Shown here in pieces: positions 39,790 to 49,812 of a stretch of DNA of 64,000 bases. Every line of letters begins with the position of its first letter. Position 1 is the stretch's first letter. The notes under the pieces were generated by a model. It was given only the letters and a program-made list of their open reading frames with translations. It had not been told where the DNA came from and made no database searches. Source of the stretch: DATADW01 sp963733905 (lineage in GTDB: Bacteria; Actinomycetota; Acidimicrobiia; Spongiisociales; DATADW01); assembly GCA_963733905.1 (NCBI GenBank), contig CAVTEU010000006.1, positions 248,001-312,000 of the forward strand, given 5' to 3'. Both the position numbers and the translations under genes were made by a program.

Positions 39790-40690
39790 TCAGACCTCGC
39801 GGCGCGAGGCGAGTATGGCGCCGATCACGACCAACCCGCACCCACCGACCTGGAGCGGGGTCACATGGTCGTTGAGGACCGCGACACCGAGGACCAACGC
39901 CACCACAGGGATCACGTAGGTGATCATCGATGCCCGGGTCGCCCCGGCCCGTCCCACCAGCGTGCCCATGGCGATGAAGGCAAGACCGGTGCCGACGATG
40001 CCCAGAGCGAGCATGGCGCCGATTGGCGTCCAATCCGGGACCGATGTCGGCAAGGTCGTCAGACCGCGGGGGAGCACGAGGACCGTGGCGACCGCCAGTG
40101 CCCGGCTCAGCACCGGCAATGAGCCGTATCGCTGTTGGAGCGGGGCGACGATGTTGACCGCCAGGGCGTAACAGACAGTCGCCAGAACCACGAGGCCGAC
40201 GCCGAGCGCGGCGCTGGTGCCCTCACCGATGGTGGGGAGGCTGATGCACACCACCCCTCCAAAGCCGACGACCAACCCTGCTATCTGCCGGCCGGCCGGC
40301 ATCTCGGACAGCATCGCCGCTGCGATCAGTGCGGTCAGCATCGGCATGGTCCCGTTGAGCATTCCGGCCACGGCCGAGTCGATCCACTGCTGGGCGATGG
40401 GAAAGAGCGACAGCGGGACCGCTACCCAGAGCACCGATACCACGAGCAAGCGCGGCCAGTCGGATCGGTCGATCGGGCCGGCGAGAGGAGGGGAAGAGGG
40501 CAAGGGTGGCGGCGCCCAGACCGACGCGGATGAGCGTCACCATCCCCGGCGAGAACGCCTCCAGCCCGACATCGATGAACAGGAAGGACGCCCCCCAGGT
40601 GATCCCCACCCCGAGGAACAGCGCCCATTCCACCGGACCGAAGGCGGCCCGGTGTGTCCCGTGGCTGGTGGAGAGGATCCGTGAGCTCAC
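39790..40690 (-). CDS. EamA-family transporter, second copy
   Basis: A DMT exporter with two EamA repeats. GTG 40690 starts SSRILSTSHGTH; the first helix is EWALFLGVGITWGASFLFIDVG. A frame change near 40480 is followed by helices such as MLNGTMPMLTALIAAAMLSEM, VVGFGGVVCISLPTIG and YVIPVVALVLGVAVL. The stop at 39790 is convergent with meaB. In the present sequence it is in the same frame as the upstream flavin-barrel gene without an intervening stop. The GTGA at the junction also fits two overlapping genes, which I prefer. Confidence 0.8.
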
Positions 40691-41345
40691 GGTGTCGCGG
40701 CGGTACTCGGTGACATGCGGCGGCGGCTCGGCCGTCCCGGTGAGCAGCGGGTCGGGTTGGGCCGGCCCGTAGGAGGTGGTCAGCGGGAGGACGCCGGCCC
40801 AAACAGGAAAATCGAGATCGGCGGGATCGTCGTCCGGTGGGCCGGTTCGCACCTTGGCCGAAGCCTCCTCGATGGACAGCCGGAGCACCATCGTCGCCCT
40901 CGCCTCCTTGTCGGTCATCGGGCGCAGGTGGGCGAGCCGCCCGGGGAGGCTGTGCTCGACCAGGGCTTCGAGTGCCACCCGCTTCTGCTCGGGGTCGGTG
41001 ACCTCGCTCGCCTTTCCCATGACCACGACCGAGCGGTAGTTGACCGACGAGTTGAAGGCGGAGCGCGCCAGAACCAGGCCGTCAACCAGGGTGACGGTGA
41101 CACACATCTCCAACCCTCTCACCCCGCGGAGCGTCGAACTGGCGGGCGAGCCATGGAGGATAGAGGGTCTCGCCGACCCTGGCGTACAGCGTCGGGATGA
41201 CCACCGGCCTGCCCGCCCGCACCCAACCCACGTGGCACACCAGGCCCTCGTCGAGGATGCGGTTCACCACGGCGCGTTGGTGCGACCCTCGCTCGGGCTT
41301 CCTTCGGAGGGCGGTGGCTTCCGTGGTCGGGTAGAGATCGCTCAC
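40688..41345 (-). CDS. pyridoxamine-5'-phosphate-oxidase family protein
   Basis: Flavin-type split barrel. Start GTG 41345 (SDLYPTTEATALRRKPERG), then VNRILDEGLVCHVGWVRAGRPVVIPTLYAR. A frame change near 41125 leads to MCVTVTLVDGLVLARSAFNSS, VNYRSVVVMGKASEV and DFPVWAGVLPLTTSYGP, the conserved family ending. The C-terminus is unclear: either it stops at the TGA overlapping GTG 40690, if the frame is off by one near the end, or it runs into the EamA transporter as a fusion. Function unknown; distant from true PdxH. Divergent from enoyl-CoA hydratase. Confidence 0.8.
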
Positions 41346-41444
41346 GGCCTCAAGTATGGATCCTGGCGGCGCGGGCCGAGACCACAGCCTCCACCAGTGG
41401 GGTGGCTATAGGCTCAGCGGACCTGAACGATGCGGAGGACCGCC

Positions 41445-42213
41445 GTGGAGATGGTGCAGTACTCGACCGACGGGGCGGTGGCGGTGGTGCGGCTCAACCG
41501 GCCACCGGTCAACGCCCTATCCGACCAGCTCGCCGCCGAGCTCAGCGAGGCGTTCGGGATGGCGGAGGACCCGGAAGTGCGCGCCGTCGTACTGACCGGG
41601 GAGCCGAACTTCGCCGCCGGCGCCGACATCAAGGAGTTCCAGGAGGCACAGGAAGCTGCCTCCGACCAGCCAATCGCCGGGACGCTGCGCCACGCTATTC
41701 GGACGGCTGGAGACGCTTCCCAAGCCCTCGATCGCCGCCATCCACGGTTTCGCCCTCGGTGGAGGGCTGGAGCTCGCCATGGGCGCCGACCTGCGATACA
41801 TGGCGAGCGACGCCCGTGTCGGCCAGCCGGAGATCAAGCTGGGACTGATACCGGGGGCGGGTGGGACACAGCGTCTCACCCGGCTCGTCGGGCTGCCCAA
41901 GGCGCGGGACATCGTCTACACGGGTCGGTTCGTCGCTGCCGACGAGGCTCTGGCGATCGGGCTGGCCGACAAGGTGGTCCCACCCGACGAGCTGCTCGCA
42001 ACCGCCATGGCGGATGCGGCCGTCCTCGCTTCCGGTCCCACCGTGGCGCTGGCGGCGGCGAAGCGAGCTCTTACCGAGGGGTGGGGGAAACCCGTTGAGG
42101 AAGCGCTCGAGATCGAGGCCGAAGCGTTCAACGAGACGTTCCGCAGCGAAGACGCCACCGAGGGTGTCACCGCCTTCGTGTCAAAGCGCGACCCCACTTT
42201 CCACGGCCGCTGA
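41445..42213 (+). CDS. enoyl-CoA hydratase/isomerase
   Basis: Crotonase-fold enzyme hydrating trans-2-enoyl-CoA in beta-oxidation or related pathways. Start GTG 41445 is preceded by GGAGG with 6-base spacing. Motifs: VVRLNRPPVNALSDQL, oxyanion-hole segment FAAGADIKEFQEA and, after a frame change near 41705, FALGGGLELAMGADLRY, then QPEIKLGLIPGAGGTQRL with the catalytic Glu of the second half. 255 residues, a normal size. Convergent with OsmC across palindromic repeat copy 3. Confidence 0.88.
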
Positions 42214-42218
42214 AAATC

Positions 42219-42271
42219 GGTTTTGGCGTCACCGGACGCGGTCAGAGCCCGTTCAGTGACGCCAAAACGGG
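42219..42271. repeat. palindromic GGCGTCAC repeat, copy 3 (13-bp perfect stem)
   Basis: GTTTTGGCGTCAC at 42220-42232 and GTGACGCCAAAAC at 42256-42268 are perfect inverses, with a 23-base loop containing ACGCGGTCAGAGCCCG. It fills the convergent gap between the enoyl-CoA hydratase stop and the OsmC stop. The best-preserved copy of the family. Confidence 0.85.
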
Positions 42272-42273
42272 TC

Positions 42274-42711
42274 CTACGCCAGGGCGGCGTCGACGCTGAT
42301 CTCGACGTTCCCCTTGAGAGCCTGGGAGACCGGGCAGTTCTCCTTCGCCACCTCTGCCGCCTCGCGGAAGGAGTGGTCGTCGAGGCCGGGGACGTCGCCC
42401 CGGACGGTTATCTCCATGGTCAGAATTCGGTACCCGGCATCGGTCCGGTCGAAGGTGGCGGTGGCGCTGGTCACCAGGTTGGCCGGGGGATTGCCCTGCT
42501 TGGCGAGGCTGTTCGCCAGTGACATCGAGAAGCACGAGGCGTGGGCGGCGGCGATGAGTTCCTCGGGGCTGGTGAGGATCCCGTGCTCCTCGGTCCGGGC
42601 ATTCCAGGTCAGGGGGAGACCGGTGGCGGCGCCCGACTCGAGGCTGGTCGTCCCCGTTCCCGAGAGGAGGTCACCCTCCCAGTGGGCGGTACCGGTACTT
42701 TGCAGCGGCAT
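42274..42711 (-). CDS. OsmC-family peroxiredoxin
   Basis: Thiol peroxidase reducing organic hydroperoxides. Intact, 145 residues. Start ATG 42711 follows CAGGAGA. The two reactive Cys lie in AAHASCFSMSLANSL near residue 57 and AKENCPVSQALKG near residue 125, the OsmC arrangement, with the Arg/Glu environment in PEELIAAAH. It may help with peroxide stress together with SodN elsewhere in the window. Confidence 0.92.
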   Translation of the reverse strand: MPLQSTGTAHWEGDLLSGTGTTSLESGAATGLPLTWNARTEEHGILTSPEELIAAAHASCFSMSLANSLAKQGNPPANLVTSATATFDRTDAGYRILTMEITVRGDVPGLDDHSFREAAEVAKENCPVSQALKGNVEISVDAALA

Positions 42712-42743
42712 GTCTGTCTCCTGATTGCTGTGCCGGCCCGACG

Positions 42744-43205
42744 CTAACGGTCTTCGCCCCGCTCTGGGCCAAGCTCGATCTGGCGTTTGAGCCGACGCAG
42801 GTTCCGTCCCCAGACCCAGCGCAGCAGCGGGGCGGCGACCAACCCGCCGATCCGGCCACCCAGCCGCCACGGGAGGTCGAGGGTCTCATGCCAGATCACC
42901 CGGCTGCGCCCCGCACCTTCTGGCTCGAGGGTGAACGACCCGGTGCCGGCGACCACGCCTCGGTGACGGACCACGATCCGCCGGCCATCCTCCCAGGCGA
43001 CCACGTCCATCAGGTCCGTGGTGCGCAGCGGTCCCACCTTGGTGGCGACCTCCATCCGGGTACCGACGCCCGACCTCCGTTCGGTCAGGAAGCGAACCGA
43101 CTCGGCGTCGGCCATCCACTCGGCGTGCGAGCCGAGGTCGGATAGATGGCTCCACACTGTCTCGGGAGGCGACTCGATCACGATCTCAGTGGTGACCTCG
43201 GCCAT
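42744..43205 (-). CDS. SRPBCC-family protein (polyketide-cyclase/START-like)
   Basis: 153 residues, intact. Helix-grip fold hallmarks are TEIVIESPPETVWSHLSDLGSH at the N-terminus, VGTRMEVATKVGPLRTTDLM and a long C-terminal helix GRNLRRLKRQIELG. Binds a hydrophobic ligand in a cavity; no catalytic residues can be assigned. Start ATG 43205. It lies 32 bases upstream of osmC on the same strand and is divergent from the cysteine desulfurase gene across 74 bases. Confidence 0.85.
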   Translation of the reverse strand: MAEVTTEIVIESPPETVWSHLSDLGSHAEWMADAESVRFLTERRSGVGTRMEVATKVGPLRTTDLMDVVAWEDGRRIVVRHRGVVAGTGSFTLEPEGAGRSRVIWHETLDLPWRLGGRIGGLVAAPLLRWVWGRNLRRLKRQIELGPERGEDR

Positions 43206-43279
43206 GCGCCCGAGGGTACGTTGCCCAGCCGGATGTCGGACGTCCACTGGCCACATCGGCAGTACCCTGGGGTCACCCC

Positions 43280-44433
43280 ATGTCCGACCAGGTGATCTAT
43301 CTCGACCATGCCGCCACCACGCCCATGCGACCGGGCGTGTGGGAGGCGATGGCCCCATTCGCAGCCCACACCTTTGGGAACGCATCCGGTGGCCATGCAC
43401 GCGGCGCGCCGGGCCAAGGAGGCGCTCGAGGACGCCAGGGAACGTGTCGCTACCGCCATAGGCGCCCGGCCCCTGGAGGTGGTCTTCACCGCTGGGGGCA
43501 CCGAGGCAGACAACCTCGCAGTCAAGGGTGCGGCGCTCGCCGGCGGGGAACGGCGGGGGGTGGTGACCACCGCCATCGAACATGCCGCCGTGCTCGACAG
43601 CGCCCGCTTCGCTGGCGAGCCTGGGCTGCCCGCTCAGCCCTCGTCGGTGTCGACCGCGCCGGGATCGTCAGCCCCGGCGAGGTGGCGGACGCGGTCACAC
43701 CCGGCACCGGCCTGGTGTCGGTGATGGCGGCCAACAACGAGGTCGGCGCCCGTCAGCCGGTGCGGAAGATCGCCGACGAGGCAAGAGCGGTCGCACCGGT
43801 GCTGGTTCACACCGACGCCGTCCAGGCGGTCGTCTCCGAGCCGCTCGACGTCGAGGACCTTGGGGTGGACCTCATGTCGATTGCGGCCCACAAGTTCGGC
43901 GGGCCCAAGGGGGTGGGCGCTCTCTACGTGCGGCGCGGGGTCCGCCTCGAGCCGGTCATGCACGGTGGCGGCCACGAATTGGGGAGGCGCTCGGGCACCC
44001 AGAACGTGATGGGTGCGATCGGGATGGCGGTGGCGCTGGAGATGGCGGTCGCCGACCGGGACCGGTTCCGGCGCGATGTATCCGAGGCGAGGGAACGCTT
44101 CGAGGACGATTTGTCTACGGCAATTCCCGGGGTGGTGGTCAACGCCACTGACGGACCGCCTCGTCCAGCACTCGCACATCCGGTTTCCCCGGCGTGCCAA
44201 ACGACCTGCTGCTGATCGCCCTCGACCGGGCCGGAGTGGCCGCTTCGGCGGCCTCGGCCTGCCAGTCCGGAGCTGCCACGACCTCGCATGTCCTCAGCGC
44301 TATGGGGATGAGCGACGCCGAGGCGGGGGAGTGTCTCCGCTTCAGCTTCGGGTGGACCTCGACACCGGCCGAGGCGGAGGAGGCGGCCCAGCGGGTGGCA
44401 GGTGCGGTGGCGTCGCTGGACCTCGCATCATGA
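43280..44433 (+). CDS. cysteine desulfurase (NifS/IscS type)
   Basis: PLP enzyme giving alanine and an enzyme persulfide for Fe-S clusters and tRNA thiolation. The ATG start at 43280 gives IYLDHAATTPMRPGVWEAM. Other motifs: AGGTEADNLAVKGAAL, MAANNEVGARQPVRKIAD, VHTDAVQAV, PLP Lys in SIAAHKFGGPKG, and reactive Cys in ASACQSGAATTSH. Frame changes occur near 43385, 43610 and 44155. The end overlaps mnmA by 4 bases (ATGA). This is the expected partner, since it delivers sulfur to MnmA. Confidence 0.92.
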
Positions 44434-45497
44434 GGGTGCTCGTCGCCATGTCGGGCGGAGTCGACTCCTCGGTGGCGGCGGCACTGATGGCCGCCGAGGG
44501 CCACGACGTCATCGGGGTGACCCTCAAGCTGTGGGAAGGGCCCGGGGGAGAGGCGCCGGTCGCCGGTTGCTGCACCGTGGAGGACGCCGAGGACGCCCGC
44601 CGGGTCGCCGCCCGGCTCGACATCCCGTACTACGTCCTCGACCACACGGGTCCTTTCGAGACGGGGGTGGTCGACCGGTTTGTGTCCGGTTACCTGGAGG
44701 GCATGACACCCAACCCGTGCGTCGAGTGCAACCGGTCGGTCAAGTTCTCCTCGCTGCTGGCGCAGGCGCGCCGGTTGCGTTGCGACCTGCTCGCCACCGG
44801 TCACTACGCCAGGGTGGACCGGTCGGGGGGCCGATGGCGTCTGCGGCGCGGCGTGGACCGGGGCAAGGACCAGTCCTATGTGCTCGCCATGCTCGGCCAG
44901 GATCAGTTGGAGCGGGTCAGGTTCCCGGTCGGCGGACTGACCAAGACCGAGACCAGGGAGGAGGCGGCCCGGCTCGGGCTCCGCACCGCGGCCAAGCCGG
45001 AGAGCCAGGACATCTGCTTCGTGGGGCGCGAGGGATACCGCGGTTTCGTCAGGCGGCGCGCTCCGGATGCGTCACGTCCCGGTTCGATCGTCGACCGCGA
45101 GGGGCGGGTCGTCGGCCACCACGACGGAGTTGCCGGGTTCACCGTCGGGCAGCGACGCGGGCTCGGCGTGGCGGCGGGGACCCCCCGGTACGTCACCACG
45201 GTCGACGCGGCAACGGCCACCATCACCGTCGGTCGGCGCGAGGACCTCCTGGCGGAGGGGATGACGGTCACCGGGGTGACCTGGGTGGGGGGGTCACCCG
45301 CCGCGAACTGGTGATGCGGCGGTCCAGATCCGGGCGCACGGGGAGCCGTTGCCCTGCCGGTTCTCCGACGGCCGACGGCGGTGTTGTCGGTCCGCTTCGC
45401 CCGTCCCGAGATGGCCGTGTCGCCGGGCCAAGCCGCCGTGCTCTACGAGGGGGACGAGGTGCTCGGTGGCGGCACCATCGGGGAGGTGGATCGGTGA
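44430..45497 (+). CDS. mnmA: tRNA-specific 2-thiouridylase
   Basis: Makes 2-thiouridine at wobble U34 of Lys/Glu/Gln tRNAs. Start ATG 44430: MRVLVAMSGGVDSSVAAAL (PP-loop). The first catalytic Cys is in MTPNPCVECNRSVKF, the second (persulfide) in KPESQDICFVG. A C-terminal beta-barrel region follows (GIVDREGRVVG-type, then FTVGQRRGLGVAAGTP). After ASPAANW the frame changes near 45312 and again near 45385, and the tail MAVSPGQAAVLYEGDEVLGGG ends at TGA 45495. Overlaps the next gene by 4 bases. Confidence 0.93.
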
Positions 45498-46091
45498 GCC
45501 GGGGCGGGGTCGGCAAGGAACAGCAGCGGCGGGTCGTCGAGTCGGAGCCGGCCAGTGCGGCGACCCCGCCGGCGGCACCGGCTTCCTACGACATAAGACG
45601 GGGAGCGTGGGTGGGGACCGCAATCGTCGCCGTCGTGGGGTTGCCCGTCTACGGCCTCGGGGTTTGGGCGCAGATCGCGGGATCGCACTCTTATCTGGGC
45701 GGCGCTGGGTGGTTGGGCGCTGGCCTGGCTTGCTGCCTATTACGTCTCGGCCCGCCTCGCCGGCCGTGGGGATGCGCTCAGCAGATCGCTCCTGGTGTGG
45801 GCCACCATGCTCGCCCTGGGTCTGGTGGGTGCGCGCTCGGCCAGCTCGACCCATGGCTGGCCAGCGCCCTCGTCTTCGGGATAGGGGCCGGCTTCGTCCT
45901 CCCCGTCCGCCACCAAGGGCCGCCCGGCCGCCAGGTCCGCGGCGGTGTCGGGGGCTGCGATCCTGATCATGTCGCTTGTCGCCGTGGATGTCGCCCTCTA
46001 CCCGGCCGTTCCCGGGCTGATCGGGCTCGCCGCCTTCCCGGTGATCCTGGGGATCGATGCCCTGCTCGACCGGACGGCCCGCCAGGCATGA
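45494..46091 (+). CDS. multi-pass membrane protein, hypothetical
   Basis: GTG 45494 overlaps the mnmA stop (GTGA) and its own TGA overlaps the ligA ATG (ATGA), so a gene is required here even though no single frame spans it. Restored, it starts with a polar, basic head of about 35 residues, then helix WVGTAIVAVVGLPVYGLGVW, a middle part with at least one helix (LLVWATMLALGLVG in another frame), and a C-terminal helix pair (ILIMSLVAVDVALYPAV, LIGLAAFPVILGI). About 198 residues with three to five helices. No family recognised; the position inside an RNA-thiolation/DNA-ligase operon gives no clear clue. Confidence 0.6.
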
Positions 46092-48130
46092 CACCGGGGC
46101 GAAAGGTGCCCGTCGAGGACCGAGTCGAGGAACTCAGGGAGCAGATCCGCTTCCACGGGCACCGCTACCACGTGCTCGACGATCCGGTGGTCTCCGACGC
46201 CGAGTACGACGCACTGATCGCCGAGTTGCGCGCCGTCGAGGAGGAGCATCCCGAACTGGTCACGCCGGACTCGCCGACGCAACGGGTGGGGGCGCCGCCA
46301 TCGTCGATGTTCGCCCCGGTGGCCCACCGGCGCGCGTCTCTTCTCGCTGGACAACGCCCACGACGTCGATGATCTCCGCAGCTGGGGGCGACGGCTGGAG
46401 CGTCAGTTGGAACGTGAGCCCGAGGGCTTCTCCTGCGAGCTCAAGATCGACGGGCTGGCGGTGTCACTGGTCTACGAGGACGGGGTCTTCGTCCAGGGAG
46501 CGACGCAGGGGTGACGGTCGGGTTGGTGAAGACATAACGATCAACCTGCGGACCATCGAGTCGATCCCTCTCCGGCTGCGGGGCAAGGCCCCCGAGGTCC
46601 TCGAGGTGCGTGGCGAGGTCTACATGCCCGAGGACGCTTTCGAGACGCTCAACCACCGCCAGGCGGAAGCCGGGCTCCGTTTGTTCTCCAACCCGCGCAA
46701 CGCCGCCGCCGGGTCGGTTCGGATGAAGGACCCGGCGGTGACGGCCTCGCGCGCCCTCCACATCTGGTGCTACCAGGCGGGGGTGATCGAGGGCGGTCCG
46801 AAGCTCGCGAAGCCACAACGAGACGATGGAGTACCTGAGGGATCTCGGGATCAGGGTCAACCCCGAGAACTCCGTCGTGCCCGACCTCGACGGGGTCGAG
46901 AAGTATGTGGGACGGGCGGAGCAGCGCCGCCACGCCAACGGGTACCAGACCGACGGCGTCGTGGTCAAGGTCGACTCGCTGGGTGACCAGGACGTGCTCG
47001 GGTTCACCTCGGCTGCACCACGCTGGGCTATCGCCTTCAAGTTCCCCCCCGAGGAGCAGACCACCGTGCTGCGCGACATCCAGGTCAACGTGGGAAGGAC
47101 CGGGGCGGTCACCCCGTTCGCCGTGCTCGAGCCGGTAGTCGTCGGCGGCGCCACGGTGGGGCTGGCCACGTTGCACAACGAGGACATGGTGCGGCTCAAG
47201 GATGTTCGTATCGGCGACCGGGTGCTGGTGCGGCGCGCCGGCGACGTGATCCCCGAGGTCGTGGCTCCGGTGGTGTCGCTGCGCACCGGTGACGAGCGGG
47301 AATGGTCGATGCCGACCCACTGCCCATCGTGCGGCAACCCGATCGTCCGACCCGAGGGCGAAGCGGTGGCCAGGTGCACCGGCGGGCTCACCTGCCCCAG
47401 CAGGCTGCGCGAGTGGCTTTCGCACTTCGCCGGCCGCGGCGGGATGGACATCGAGCATCTCGGCTACAAGACCATCGACCTCTTGCTCTCCAAGGGTTTG
47501 ATCAAGGATCCAGCCGACATCTTCACGCTCCGCACCGAGGACCTGCTCGGGTTCGAGGGATGGGGCGAGGTGTCGGTGGGCAACCTGATGCGCGCCATCG
47601 ACGCCGCCAGAGACCGGCCGCTGGCCTCGCTTTTGGTGGCTCTCGGCATCCGCCATGTCGGGGCGACGATGGCGAGGCTCCTCGCCCGCCGGTTCCGCAG
47701 CCTGCCGGCGCTGCTCGAGGCCTCGGAGGAGGAGATCGCCGGGGTCGAGGGGGTGGGACCGACCATCGCCCGATCGGTGCGCGAGTGGGCCGAGGACCCG
47801 GAGAATCGCGCCCTGGCGGAGAAACTGGCGCGCAACGGGGTTCGGGTGGCAGATCCCGAGCCCGAGGGTGAGCACGCCGGGTTGCTCGAGGGTGTCACCG
47901 TGGTGATAACGGGGACCCTCGAGGGGGTGAGCCGGGAGCGGGCACAGCTTGCAATAGAGGAGCGGGGGGGCAAGGTGACCTCGAGCGTCTCCAAGAAGAC
48001 CACCGCCCTCGTCTCGGGCGAGAACCCCGGCTCAAAGCTGGCCAAGGCCGAGCAGCTCGGTGTCCCCGTGATCGACGAGGCGCGCTTCCAACGGCTGCTC
48101 GAGGAGGGGCTGGCGGCGCTGGAGGGGTGA
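46088..48130 (+). CDS. ligA: NAD-dependent DNA ligase
   Basis: Seals nicks in replication and repair. Start ATG 46088. Adenylation domain: YHVLDDPVVSDAEYDALI (Ia), then CELKIDGLAVSLVYEDG with the AMP-accepting Lys. Further motifs: LEVRGEVYMPEDAF and LRLFSNPRNAAAGSVR. The OB fold, the zinc finger (HCPSCGNPI...RCTGGLTCPSR), the HhH domain (LLVALGIRHVGATMA) and a C-terminal BRCT domain (VTVVITGTLEGVSRERA) follow in order. Frame changes are near 46335, 46510 and 46805. Total about 680 residues, normal. It ends a run of four overlapping genes. Confidence 0.95.
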
Positions 48131-48151
48131 TCCCGTCGGCTGCAGGGCGAC

Positions 48152-48568
48152 TCACGTCACCCGGAAGCTCCACTCGTACTCGCCGGGGTCGGGGAGCCCA
48201 GTGACCGTATCCCACCGCACCAGGATGGTGTGCTCGCCGGGCGTCCATTCCAGAAGAACCGTGCTCGTCGGTGAGGGCCGCCACCGGTAGGTCCCGGTGG
48301 CGTCGATCGCCTCGGGCCCGAGGAACTCGTTGTCGGGGATCCGAAAACCGTCCACGTAGATCTCGGCCTGGTAACCGGTGGGGAGGTCCACCTCGAGCAC
48401 CGCCTGGCGGAGCACCCGCTCGTCGGGGATCGGCGAGATCCGCTCCAGCGCCGCCGGCCGATCGGGTGCCTCGCCTTCTGGCGACCCGAAGGCGACGGCG
48501 AGAACGACGACGGCCACCAAGGCGAGCCCGAGCCCGCCGAGAACAAGCCGGTATCGGGCCGGGGTCAT
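48152..48568 (-). CDS. membrane-anchored extracytoplasmic beta-domain protein
   Basis: 138 residues from ATG 48568. An N-terminal helix (LVLGGLGLALVAVVVLAVAFG) anchors it. The rest is a small beta-sandwich-like domain rich in Pro, Trp and Val (VLEVDLPTGYQAEIYVDG, WTPGEHTILVRWDTVTG, YEWSFRVT) that looks like an Ig/fibronectin-type fold outside the cell. The frame is intact. Convergent with ligA and divergent from dapC. No known family recognised; the domain ends with an aromatic strand typical of such folds. Confidence 0.7.
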   Translation of the reverse strand: MTPARYRLVLGGLGLALVAVVVLAVAFGSPEGEAPDRPAALERISPIPDERVLRQAVLEVDLPTGYQAEIYVDGFRIPDNEFLGPEAIDATGTYRWRPSPTSTVLLEWTPGEHTILVRWDTVTGLPDPGEYEWSFRVT

Positions 48569-48671
48569 CCCCGGAGTGTATGGCCGCAACCCGCAACCCA
48601 GGGTTCGACGCGCGCCTCACGCAACCGACTCCAACCCAGGGTTGGCAGCTACCGGTCTACCCTCGCCGGCG

Positions 48672-49812
48672 ATGAGGACCAACCCAGTTCTGGATGGTCT
48701 CGGCACCTACCCGATCGCCATCATCCAGGAGCGAGCCAGGGCGATGCGGGCGGCCGGAGAGCCGCTGATCGACTTCTCGATCGGCGACCCGAGGGAGCCG
48801 ACCCCGGAGTTCATCCGCGAGGCGCTCCGACAGGCGGTCCCCGAGGTCTCGCAGTACCCCACAACGGCGGGGCTGGCCGAGCTACGCGGGGCGGTGGCCG
48901 GATATGTGAAGCGGAGGTTCGGGGTCGAGGTGGACCCCGACAGCCAGGTTCTCCCGGTGGCCGGCTCCAAGGAGGCGATCTTCTCGACCCCACTGGCCTT
49001 CGTCGACCGCGAGCGCGGCGACACAGTGGTCTGGGCGACACCGGGGTACCCGATCTACGAGCGGGGGGCTCTGCTCGCCGGGGCGAAGGGCCACCAGGTC
49101 AGGCTCGGAGGCGATTTCGTGCTCCGCGCTGCCGACATTCCCGAGGAGATCCTCGACCGGGCGTCGCTGGTCTGGACCTGCTCGCCGCACAACCCGACCG
49201 GGTCGGTGACGTCACGAGACGACCTGGCGGGACTCCACGCCGCCGCACTGGCGTCGGGCGCCCTTCTTTGCGCCGACGAGTGCTACGCCGACCTCTACGA
49301 GGACGATCCGCCGGCGTCGGTTCTCCAGGTGGCGGCTCCGTCGCTGGAGGGTGTGCTCAGCTACCTCTCGCTCTCCAAGAGGTCGGGGATGACCGGATAC
49401 CGCAGCGGTGTGATCGTCGGCGACGCAGCCGCCATCGCACTGCTCCGGGCGTTGCGCACCTCGACGGGTACCGCCTCCCCGGAGTTCGTGCAGCGAGCCG
49501 CCATCGCAGCATGGGGAGACGACGACCACGTCGCCATCCGGCGGGAGACGTTCGCCCGCAAGCGATCGGTGCTGCGCAAGGCGTTCGAGGCGCTCGGTGT
49601 CGAGCTTGTCGCATCGCGAGCCGGGCTCTATTGCTGGGTGCGCGTCGGCGATGACCTCGAGGCCACCGAGCGGCTCCTGTCCCATGGCGTGGTGGTGTCG
49701 CCCGGGTCGAGCCTTCGGCCCGGGCGGTGAGGGGTTCTTGCGGCTCGCCCTCGTCCCAACGGTCGAAGAGTGCGAGCAGGCGGTTGAGGTCCTGGAGCGG
49801 GCCCTCGGATGA
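48672..49812 (+). CDS. dapC: succinyldiaminopimelate transaminase
   Basis: PLP aminotransferase making N-succinyl-LL-diaminopimelate from the 6-oxo precursor in lysine/mDAP synthesis. The ATG at 48672 starts NPVLDGLGTYPIAIIQERA, typical for DapC. Motifs: FSIGDPREPTPEFIREAL, PVAGSKEAIFSTPLAF, CSPHNPTGSVTS and aldimine Lys in SLSKRSGMTGYRSG. A frame change near 49715 (one extra base) precedes EGFLRLALVPTVEECEQA. The TGA overlaps the following dapD start by 4 bases (ATGA). Together with dapD and dapE it forms a complete succinylase operon. Confidence 0.9.
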
